This document shows, in pieces, positions 7,613 to 12,998 of a DNA stretch of 12,998 nucleotides. The notes under the pieces are model-generated. The model worked only from the letters and a program-made list of their open reading frames with translations. It ran no database searches and was not told the origin of the DNA. Made by a program: the position numbers and the translations under genes. The first letter of the stretch is position 1. Every line of letters begins with the position of its first letter. The stretch is from Bacteroidales bacterium (GTDB lineage: Bacteria > Bacteroidota > Bacteroidia > Bacteroidales > VadinHA17), in assembly GCA_022615595.1 (NCBI GenBank), contig JAKEGI010000084.1, positions 1 to 12,998 on the forward strand. The letters are read 5' to 3'.

Positions 7613-7648
7613 TTTGGGTAGGTGGTCATGTTAATATGTTTAACTTTG
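7613..7648 (+). promoter_or_regulatory. Putative Bacteroidota-type promoter of pckA
   Basis: TAACTTTG at 7641-7648 is an exact -7 match and is identical to the xerD element. The best -33 candidate, TTTG at 7613-7616, is 24 nt upstream, longer than the usual 19-21, which lowers confidence. Transcription would begin near 7653-7656. That would exclude the in-frame GTG at 7622 as a start and leave a very short leader before ATG 7661. Confidence 0.4.
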
Positions 7649-7660
7649 AGGGACATCAGA

Positions 7661-9292
7661 ATGAAGAAGACCATGATGTCAGAAGAAATCTTAAAGCACT
7701 ACGGAATTAATAACGTATCCGGATTAGTATACAATCCGTCTTTCGATCAATTGTACAATGATGAGTTATCACCTGATCTCGAAGGATTTGAGAGAGGTGT
7801 TCTTACAACCACCGGGGCAGTGGCGGTTGACACAGGCATCTTTACCGGACGCTCTCCCAGGGACAAGTATGTTGTCCGCGACAGTGTGTCTGAAGATACT
7901 GTCTGGTGGAAGTCTGACGCCTCACCTGTATCAGATAACAAAGCTATCACGATGGAGGCATGGGAGCACTGCAAAAAGATTGCCTCAGCTCAGCTCTCAG
8001 GTAAGAAGCTCTATGTTGTTGACTGCTTCTGCGGGGCGAATGAAGACACCAGGCTGAATGTGAGATTCATTATGGAGGTAGCCTGGCAGGCTCACTTCGT
8101 TAAGAATATGTTTATCAGGCCGTCGGAAGAGGAGTTGAAATCATTCATTCCTGATTTCGTGGTGCTGAATGCCTCCAAGGCCACAAACCCGGGATACAAA
8201 CAATATGGACTCAACTCTGAGAATTTCGTTTTCTTCAATCTCAAAGAGAGGATGGCTCTCATCGGAGGGTCATGGTATGGCGGAGAGATGAAGAAAGGCA
8301 TCTTCTCGGTAATGAATTATTTCCTTCCGTTAAGGGGAATAGCCTCAATGCACTGTTCTGCCAACGTAGGCAAGAACAATGATGTGGCGATCTTCTTCGG
8401 ATTGTCAGGTACAGGAAAAACGACCCTGTCGACTGATCCCGACAGGGCATTGATAGGTGACGACGAGCACGGATGGGATGATCACGGAGTCTTTAACTTT
8501 GAAGGAGGCTGTTATGCCAAGTGCATCAACCTGAGCAAGGAGAACGAGCCTGATATATACAGGGCTATAAGACGCGACGCACTCCTTGAGAATGTGGTCG
8601 TCAGTGATGATGGTGAGATCGACTTCTCCAGCGATGCAAAGACAGAAAACACGAGGGTGTCATACCCTATATTTCATATTGACAATATTGTCAGGCCTGT
8701 TTCACGCGCCGGACATGCCACAACGGTTATCTTCCTTACAGCAGATGCCTTCGGTGTCCTCCCTCCGGTGGCGAGGCTTACCGAGGAGCAGACACAATAC
8801 TACTTCCTCAGCGGCTACACGGCAAAGGTTGCCGGCACGGAGCGTGGCATTGTAGAGCCTCAACCCTCCTTCTCTGCCTGCTTCGGTGCTGCATTTCTTA
8901 TGCTTGACCCGATAACATACGCACATGAGCTTACAAAGAAAATGAAAGCTCACAAAGCCGAGGCATGGCTCGTCAATACAGGATGGATGGGGGGGCCATA
9001 CGGTACCGGCAAGCGCATTGACCTGCCCTCAACGAGGAATATCATCAATGCTATCCTTAATAAGACTATTACTGACGTTTCTTATTCGACTCTGCCGATA
9101 TTTAACCTGAAGATTCCTCAGGCTGTGCCCGGAGTGCCTTCCTCACTGCTTGATCCGAGACAGGCCTGGGGTTCTGATCAAAAATGGAATAAGGCTGCCG
9201 GGGAGCTGGCAGAGAAGTTCAAAAAGAATTTCTCGAAGTTCACCTCTAATCCTGATACTGCGAAACTGGCTCACTCGGGACCTGAGCTATAA
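7661..9292 (+). CDS. pckA: Phosphoenolpyruvate carboxykinase (ATP)
   Basis: Cytoplasmic enzyme interconverting oxaloacetate + ATP with PEP + CO2 + ADP: gluconeogenic in many bacteria, but often run toward oxaloacetate in anaerobic fermenters. From ATG 7661 the protein has 543 residues, close to E. coli PckA (540). Active-site elements sit within about one position of the E. coli numbering: R64 in [10 protein letters not shown]211/K212 in GEMKKG, H231 in SMHCSANVG, the P-loop GLSGTGKTT (247-255, K253), and the metal-binding D267/D268 in [10 protein letters not shown]. The frame is open back to a GTG at 7622, but the added 13 residues are not family-like and a promoter element lies inside that stretch. 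ATG 7661 has GAGGG 8 nt upstream; ATG 7673 or 7676 are alternatives that would suit the predicted transcript start better. It is followed by plsY after 10 nt, suggesting an operon. Confidence 0.97.
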   Translation: MKKTMMSEEILKHYGINNVSGLVYNPSFDQLYNDELSPDLEGFERGVLTTTGAVAVDTGIFTGRSPRDKYVVRDSVSEDTVWWKSDASPVSDNKAITMEAWEHCKKIASAQLSGKKLYVVDCFCGANEDTRLNVRFIMEVAWQAHFVKNMFIRPSEEELKSFIPDFVVLNASKATNPGYKQYGLNSENFVFFNLKERMALIGGSWYGGEMKKGIFSVMNYFLPLRGIASMHCSANVGKNNDVAIFFGLSGTGKTTLSTDPDRALIGDDEHGWDDHGVFNFEGGCYAKCINLSKENEPDIYRAIRRDALLENVVVSDDGEIDFSSDAKTENTRVSYPIFHIDNIVRPVSRAGHATTVIFLTADAFGVLPPVARLTEEQTQYYFLSGYTAKVAGTERGIVEPQPSFSACFGAAFLMLDPITYAHELTKKMKAHKAEAWLVNTGWMGGPYGTGKRIDLPSTRNIINAILNKTITDVSYSTLPIFNLKIPQAVPGVPSSLLDPRQAWGSDQKWNKAAGELAEKFKKNFSKFTSNPDTAKLAHSGPEL

Positions 9293-9302
9293 CATGTAAC
9301 AG

Positions 9303-9935
9303 ATGAATATCTACCTGTCTGTCGCCGCCCTTCTCATTGCGTATATTGCAGGGTCTCTGCCTACAGCAGTATGGGCAGGCAGGATCTTTCACGGCATCGA
9401 TATAAGAGAACATGGCAGCGGAAATGCAGGAGCGACAAACACCATCAGGGTGCTGGGTTGGAAGACAGGTATACCTGTGCTGATCATTGACCTGGCCAAA
9501 GGCTTGCTGGCAGCCTCTCTCCCTTTAATACTGAATGCTGCTCCGGAGGAATCAACACAAATGATGGCGCTGAAGATAGCCTGCGGCATGGCAGCGATCC
9601 TGGGTCATGTGTTTCCGGTCCTGGCAGGCTTCAGGGGCGGCAAGGGAGTAGCGACAACCTTCGGAGTGCTGCTGGCGCTGCACCCGTGGTTAACACTAAC
9701 CTGTGCAGCCATATTCCTGGCAGTGCTTCTGATAAGCGGGTACGTGTCGCTCAGTTCAATGATCGCAGGCATAATGTTCCCGATCTTGCTGATGACGGTT
9801 TTCAGCACACCTTCAATGTTGTTTAAGATATTTTCCGTCGTTGTAGCCGCCGCACTTGTGCTTACTCATTCAAAGAACATTGGAAGGCTTTTAAGAGGTG
9901 AGGAGAAGAGGTTTATCCGCAAGAAGAAAGCCTAG
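9303..9935 (+). CDS. plsY: Acyl-phosphate:glycerol-3-phosphate acyltransferase PlsY
   Basis: A 210-residue integral inner-membrane enzyme that transfers an acyl group from acyl-phosphate to sn-glycerol-3-phosphate, giving lysophosphatidic acid, the first committed step of phospholipid synthesis. The family's conserved segments are all present: GSLPTA (17-22) after the first membrane helix, HGSGNAGATNTIRVLG (37-52), the glycerol-phosphate-binding GHVFPVLAGFRGGKGVAT (101-118), SGYVSLSS (145-152), and the C-terminal THSKNIGRLLRGEE (188-201). About five hydrophobic segments alternate with these loops, and the tail is basic (RKKKA). The length is typical. It starts 10 nt after the pckA stop with no terminator between, so co-transcription is likely. 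Its TAG stop overlaps the stop codon of the convergent esterase gene in a shared CTAG. Confidence 0.95.
   Translation: MNIYLSVAALLIAYIAGSLPTAVWAGRIFHGIDIREHGSGNAGATNTIRVLGWKTGIPVLIIDLAKGLLAASLPLILNAAPEESTQMMALKIACGMAAILGHVFPVLAGFRGGKGVATTFGVLLALHPWLTLTCAAIFLAVLLISGYVSLSSMIAGIMFPILLMTVFSTPSMLFKIFSVVVAAALVLTHSKNIGRLLRGEEKRFIRKKKA
9932..9935. other. Shared CTAG: overlapping stop codons of convergent genes
   Basis: The palindrome CTAG provides TAG for plsY on the plus strand (9933-9935) and TAG for the esterase on the minus strand (9932-9934). There is no space between the genes and no terminator hairpin at the junction, so transcripts from both sides probably overlap antisense at their 3' ends. 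Confidence 0.9.
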
Positions 9936-10840
9936 CGACTTCTAAGCTGTACCATAGCTTTAGCGAACTCCCTGCCCAGGTCTAAATATCCGTTTGTGTC
10001 ATAATGCCATGGATCGCTGTACTCATAATTGTCAGTAGAGGTCACAAGGGCAGCATTCCCGTCTTCAATGACAAAATCAGCCTGTGCCTGCCTTACCACA
10101 TCACCATAGGTCCAGACAATGCTGTCGCTGTCACGATGAGAGTCAGTAATGCGGCCTATCACCACAGGTATCTCCCGTGAGCCGAGAACATCCCGTATCC
10201 GACCCAATAGCATCTTAAGGTTCTCCTTATAGACAAGAGCTGACTGCTCATAAAGGGCATCTGTCTCCCCCTGCATCCAGAGAATCCCTGAGGGTATCAG
10301 CCTGTCTTTCCTGCCGTCGCCATCGATATCGGTGTGGCCCAGGGCCCCTTCTGCCGTTGCCAGAAAATGATCATACTGGTTAACGCCGTTTCCATGTGAA
10401 TAATCAGGGTGCCAGCATCCGTATTCTGCACCGGCAGAAATATCAATTGATGAACCTCCTTTGGAGTACTTCACAAGTGCTATATTCTCCTCTGGAAAGA
10501 GCTCCTTAAGCTGCATGGCAAAGGTCAGTTCGATTCCAAATCTGTCAGATAAAGTATTTGTAATCGTATCGCTCTTGAAACCGACTCCATGACCCGGCTG
10601 CAGGACAGTCCACAAACCTTTGCCGTCAGTCTCGCTGTTGTCCGCAGCAGTGTTGCCGTGGTAGATCATTACACCCGAAACAGGGTTAAGCATCTCGCCA
10701 GGGAGCTGTGACACAAACCCGTAACCATCCATATTTGACTGGCCTCCAAGGTAATAAAGATGGTAATCAGTGCCCTTCCTGCTGCATGATAACAGTAAGA
10801 TTGCTGTTGCAAACGCCACCAGATAATTTGCTCTGTTCAT
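9932..10840 (-). CDS. SASA-family (sialate O-acetylesterase-like) lipoprotein esterase
   Basis: A 302-residue predicted lipoprotein and carbohydrate acetylesterase of the SASA/SGNH-like family. The N-terminus has a hydrophobic segment ending in the lipobox LLLSC (C19), so the protein is anchored in the envelope. The serine nucleophile S35 sits in GGQSNMDGYG. A conserved WMQGETDA block follows (188-195), and the expected Asp/His pair is D276/H279 in SDPWHYDTNGY. A short DIDGDGRKD loop (171-179) looks like a calcium-binding DxDxDG insertion. The frame is open to a GTG at 10906, but ATG 10840 is chosen because it places the signal peptide correctly. Likely substrates are acetylated sugars such as acetyl-xylan or sialic acids; the substrate cannot be read from sequence, and no polysaccharide-utilisation genes are adjacent. 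It converges on plsY with overlapping stops and diverges from rubrerythrin. Confidence 0.85.
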   Translation of the reverse strand: MNRANYLVAFATAILLLSCSRKGTDYHLYYLGGQSNMDGYGFVSQLPGEMLNPVSGVMIYHGNTAADNSETDGKGLWTVLQPGHGVGFKSDTITNTLSDRFGIELTFAMQLKELFPEENIALVKYSKGGSSIDISAGAEYGCWHPDYSHGNGVNQYDHFLATAEGALGHTDIDGDGRKDRLIPSGILWMQGETDALYEQSALVYKENLKMLLGRIRDVLGSREIPVVIGRITDSHRDSDSIVWTYGDVVRQAQADFVIEDGNAALVTSTDNYEYSDPWHYDTNGYLDLGREFAKAMVQLRSR

Positions 10841-10871
10841 TTCAATATCGTATTTATGAGAGGTATGATGA

Positions 10872-10902
10872 TTTAAAGGTATCAAAAAATTTGCTATTTT
10901 TA
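10872..10902 (+). promoter_or_regulatory. Weak promoter candidate for rubrerythrin
   Basis: TATTTTTA (10895-10902) matches seven of eight positions of TAnnTTTG, with TTTA (10872-10875) 19 nt upstream. This gives a leader of roughly 30 nt before ATG 10942. The 101-bp gap between the divergent esterase and rubrerythrin genes is very AT-rich, so chance matches are likely. On the minus strand TACCTTTA (10881-10874) is an equally weak candidate for the esterase. Confidence 0.3.
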
Positions 10903-10941
10903 TCACTTTACAAACTTAACCAACAACTAAAACATTAAAGT

Positions 10942-11517
10942 ATGAAAGGTATAAAGGGAACCCGGACAGAGAAGAATCTCCTGAAGGCTTTTGCTGGTGA
11001 GTCACAGGCAAAAAACCGTTATGAATTTGCAGCCAAGGTAGCAAAGGAGGAAGGATACGAGCAGATAGCAGGTATTTTCCTTGAGACTGCACTGCAGGAA
11101 CAGCAGCATGCCAAGAGGTTCTTCAAGTTTCTCGAAGGAGGAATGGTTGAGATTACGGCAAGTTATCCTGCAGGCAAGATCTCGACAACCAGTGAGAATC
11201 TTCAATCTGCGGCTGACGGTGAACATGAAGAGTGGAGTGAGCTTTATCCTGAGTTTGCAAAGATAGCTGAGGAGGAGGGTTTTAAGGAGGTGGCAACTGC
11301 TTTCAAAGCAATTTCTGCCGCCGAGAAGATCCACGAGGAGAGGTACAGGAAGCTTCTTGAGAATGTGATGGGCAACAAGGTGTTTGAGCGCGGCGAGAAG
11401 GTCTTCTGGTATTGCCGCAAATGCGGATATGTTCACTTCGGCACCAAGCCTCTGAAGAACTGCCCGGCATGCCTCCATCCGTTTAACTATTCAGAGATAT
11501 TTGCTGAGAACTACTAA
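10942..11517 (+). CDS. rbr: Rubrerythrin
   Basis: A 191-residue non-heme iron peroxidase that reduces hydrogen peroxide with electrons passed through its rubredoxin-like domain, protecting anaerobes from oxygen exposure. The N-terminal ferritin-like four-helix domain (about 1-145) contains the expected di-iron ligands: E20, E53 and H56 (LQEQQH), E94 and E97 (DGEHEEW), E128 and H131 (AEKIHEER). The C-terminal rubredoxin domain has the iron-binding cysteines C158/C161 (YCRKCG) and C174/C177 (CPAC). Ligand positions almost coincide with those of Desulfovibrio rubrerythrin. The start ATG has no clear Shine-Dalgarno, as is common in Bacteroidota. A nitroreductase-family gene follows after 17 nt and is probably co-transcribed, suggesting a linked redox or oxidative-stress function. 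Confidence 0.96.
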   Translation: MKGIKGTRTEKNLLKAFAGESQAKNRYEFAAKVAKEEGYEQIAGIFLETALQEQQHAKRFFKFLEGGMVEITASYPAGKISTTSENLQSAADGEHEEWSELYPEFAKIAEEEGFKEVATAFKAISAAEKIHEERYRKLLENVMGNKVFERGEKVFWYCRKCGYVHFGTKPLKNCPACLHPFNYSEIFAENY

Positions 11518-11534
11518 CAGACCGAGGCACAGAA

Positions 11535-12086
11535 ATGATTGATGGTGAGGAGATGCTTGCCCTGGTCAACAGGCGGCAGAGCGACAGACGCTATCTCGAT
11601 AAGCCCGTTGAGAAGGATAAGATCGAAAGGATTCTTGAGGCAGGCAGGCTGTCACCTTCGGCATGCAACGGACAGCCATGGAGGTTTATCGTAGTTGATG
11701 AACCTGACCTGCGGGCTGAGGTTGCCGCTGCTACCGAATCGCAGGCGCTCAGGATGAACACATTCGTTCAGCAGGCCCCGGTACTTATTGTCATCATAAG
11801 AGAGAAGTCAAATTTCAACTCACAGGCCGGTGATCTCCTCAAAAACAAAGACTATTCCCTGATTGATATAGGTATTGCCACTGCCTCCATGGCTTATCAG
11901 GCCACTGCCGAGGGACTGGGGACATGCATCATAGGGTGGCTCGATGAAAAGAATATCAGGAAGCTGCTCGGGATACCCCGTTCGAAAAAGGTGGAGCTTG
12001 TTCTTACAGTAGGATATGCTGACAGTAAACCCAGGGAGAAGTTAAGGAGGAGGCCCGGAGAGGTGACATCCTATAACAGGTACTAA
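11535..12086 (+). CDS. Nitroreductase-family flavoprotein
   Basis: A 183-residue FMN-dependent oxidoreductase of the nitroreductase fold, which uses NAD(P)H to reduce quinones, nitro compounds or flavins; the physiological substrate cannot be read from sequence. Seen features: the FMN-phosphate-contacting N-terminus RRQSDRRY (13-20), LSPSACNGQPWRF (39-51), a central DIGIATASMAYQATAEGLGTC region (111-131) of the family type, and a basic C-terminus with RRRPGEVTSYNRY. The length suits the compact single-domain members that act as homodimers. GAGG lies 7 nt before ATG 11535, a better ribosome site than most here. It lies 17 nt after rubrerythrin, so an operon is likely, and it could supply reducing power in the same stress response (inference). 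Three nt after its stop the tandem palindromic repeats begin. Confidence 0.9.
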   Translation: MIDGEEMLALVNRRQSDRRYLDKPVEKDKIERILEAGRLSPSACNGQPWRFIVVDEPDLRAEVAAATESQALRMNTFVQQAPVLIVIIREKSNFNSQAGDLLKNKDYSLIDIGIATASMAYQATAEGLGTCIIGWLDEKNIRKLLGIPRSKKVELVLTVGYADSKPREKLRRRPGEVTSYNRY

Positions 12087-12088
12087 CA

Positions 12089-12150
12089 TGTGTGGCGACG
12101 CCCAACCTGGGCGTCGTTTCTGTGTGGCGACGCCCAACCTGGGCGTCGTT
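12089..12150. repeat. Tandem pair of 30-bp palindromic repeats between convergent genes
   Basis: Two identical 30-bp units, 12089-12118 and 12121-12150, are separated by tc. Each holds an 8-bp perfect stem, cgacgccc with gggcgtcg, around the loop aacct (stems 12096-12103/12109-12116 and 12128-12135/12141-12148). The pair fills the 68-bp gap between the nitroreductase stop and the aminotransferase stop (12155-12157). Because each unit is palindromic it can fold on both strands, suggesting a bidirectional transcription barrier or 3'-end stabiliser. T-tracts are short (gtttc, gttac; no long run), so it is not a classical intrinsic terminator. A REP-like dispersed element is the alternative. Two units are too few, and the spacer too short, for CRISPR. 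Confidence 0.9.
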
Positions 12151-12154
12151 ACAT

Positions 12155-12998
12155 CTACCTCAGCTTAGCCAGTGCCTCACCTATCCTTCTGACTGCCTCG
12201 GTGATTTTGTCATCTGATGTGGCGTATGATATTCTTATACACTCCGGAGCGCCAAAAGCTCCTCCTCCGACAACGGCAACCCTTGCCTCGCTAAGCAGAT
12301 AATAGGCAAGATCGTCAGAGTCTTTCACCGTGATTCCGTTATGGCTCTTTCCAACGAACCAGGTCACGTCAGGCATCACATAAAAGGCACCCTGGGGCAG
12401 GGTAACCCTAAGATGGGGTATCTCATTGAGAAGCGAGCAGATAAGATCGCGCCTTCGAAGGAAGGCTTCTTTCATCCTTTTCTTCGAGTCGCTCTTCGAG
12501 GTAACCGCAGCCAGTGCCGCCCGCTGGGCAATGGAGCATACTCCGGAGGTGAACTGTCCCTGGAGCTTGTTGCATGCCTTTGAGAGCCAGAGAGGGGCTC
12601 CCATGTAACCTATCCTCCACCCTGTCATCGCATATCCCTTTGATACACCATTCACCGTTACAACCCGGTCAGCAATGGTCTTAAACGTAGCCAGGCTGAT
12701 ATGGGTACCGGTAAAAGTGATATGCTCATATATCTCATCTGAAATGATTATAACCTGGGGGTGCTTCTCAAGCACACTGACCAGTGCAGCCATCTCGTCA
12801 CGTGTATAAACCATACCCGTCGGATTCGAAGGAGAGTTGAATATCAGGAGCCTTGTGCGCGGGGTGATGGCTGCCTCAAGCTGCTCAGGAGTCACCTTGA
12901 AGTCACTTTCAATGGTTGTGCGGACAATCACAGGAACTCCTTCGGCAAAGATTATCTGGTCAAGATAGCTTACCCAGTAGGGTGCAAGAAGTATGACC
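12155..12998 (-). CDS. Aspartate/aromatic-type PLP aminotransferase (5' end outside window)
   Basis: C-terminal 280 residues of a fold-type I PLP-dependent aminotransferase; the frame stays open to the window edge, so the N-terminus (about 115-120 residues judging from the usual ~395) lies beyond it. It probably transfers the amino group of aspartate to 2-oxoglutarate. Motifs in order, numbered from the first visible whole codon: APYWVSY near the start, the cofactor-contacting NSPSNPTG, ISDEIYEH, the Schiff-base lysine in VNGVSKGYAMTGWRIGY (K120), and the substrate-carboxylate arginine in CIRISYATS (R255). SKGYAMTGWRIG is characteristic of subgroup Ib (AspB-like) enzymes, which often also accept aromatic or prephenate substrates, so aspC/aspB assignment is left open. 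The in-frame GTG at 12931 is internal, not a start. It converges on the nitroreductase gene across the tandem palindromes. Confidence 0.93.
   Translation of the reverse strand, partial: VILLAPYWVSYLDQIIFAEGVPVIVRTTIESDFKVTPEQLEAAITPRTRLLIFNSPSNPTGMVYTRDEMAALVSVLEKHPQVIIISDEIYEHITFTGTHISLATFKTIADRVVTVNGVSKGYAMTGWRIGYMGAPLWLSKACNKLQGQFTSGVCSIAQRAALAAVTSKSDSKKRMKEAFLRRRDLICSLLNEIPHLRVTLPQGAFYVMPDVTWFVGKSHNGITVKDSDDLAYYLLSEARVAVVGGGAFGAPECIRISYATSDDKITEAVRRIGEALAKLR

Larger units (their letters stand above)
7473..7660. promoter_or_regulatory. Divergent intergenic control region, propeller gene / pckA
   Basis: These 188 bp separate the minus-strand propeller-amidase unit from plus-strand pckA, so both promoters should lie here. 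Going rightward it contains an AT-rich block, a 9-bp inverted repeat (7503-7511 with 7539-7547), a hairpin plus T-tract (7567-7605), and a -7 element for pckA (7641-7648). No clear TAnnTTTG was found on the minus strand for the propeller gene; TAATTTTA-like AT-rich matches are too weak to call. Confidence 0.55.

Noticed and set aside
7622..7660. GTG 7622 as the pckA start
   Set aside because: Adds 13 residues not typical of the family and contains the likely -7 promoter element.
10841..10906. GTG 10906 as the esterase start
   Set aside because: Would put 22 polar residues before the lipoprotein signal; ATG 10840 gives a normal signal peptide and lipobox.
11002..11478. 158-codon minus-strand frame
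   Set aside because: Antisense shadow of rubrerythrin; the plus frame carries every iron ligand.
12089..12150. CRISPR array
   Set aside because: Only two repeats, a 2-nt gap instead of a spacer, and no cas genes.
12929..12931. GTG 12931 as the aminotransferase start
   Set aside because: Recognisable aminotransferase sequence (APYWVSY region) continues in frame to the window edge, so the gene is truncated by the window.

Overview
The window looks like chromosomal DNA of a Bacteroidota member, probably an anaerobic Bacteroidales-type lineage. Four things point this way: a secreted protein with a type IX secretion (T9SS) C-terminal sorting domain, promoter-like -7 elements of the Bacteroidota form TAnnTTTG in front of several genes, few strong Shine-Dalgarno sequences, and anaerobe-associated enzymes (pyruvate phosphate dikinase, ATP-dependent PEP carboxykinase, rubrerythrin). 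No phage, transposase, CRISPR array, rRNA or tRNA is visible. The content is mostly housekeeping with a few accessory secreted proteins.

Layout: 1-326 is a GC-rich intergenic stretch with a strong hairpin and a four-copy heptamer array. Next, on the plus strand, come xerD (327-1235), then a promoter and ppdK (1323-4052) closed by a textbook intrinsic terminator (4071-4106). On the minus strand is a two-gene unit: a TolB/PD40-like beta-propeller protein (7472-6558) followed after 13 nt by a large T9SS-targeted N-acetylmuramoyl-L-alanine amidase (6544-4130). A divergent intergenic region (7473-7660) with an inverted repeat, a hairpin plus T-tract and a -7 element separates this unit from plus-strand pckA and plsY (7661-9935). 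plsY converges on a lipoprotein esterase of the SASA type (minus, 10840-9932), and the two stop codons overlap in a CTAG. Then come rubrerythrin and a nitroreductase-family flavoprotein on the plus strand (10942-12086). A tandem pair of 30-bp palindromic repeats fills the gap to a convergent, 5'-truncated aspartate-type aminotransferase (minus, 12155 to window end).

How the genes fit together: ppdK and pckA both act at the PEP/pyruvate/oxaloacetate node. plsY, co-directional with pckA, makes lysophosphatidic acid for membranes. Rubrerythrin plus the nitroreductase form a likely redox or oxidative-stress pair. The amidase, propeller and esterase are exported proteins acting on envelope or external glycans. 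I found no clearly new multi-gene defence or mobile system. The best leads are the tandem palindromes at 12089-12150, the structured repeat-like region at 1-250, the layered regulatory region before pckA, and the T9SS-exported amidase with its propeller partner.
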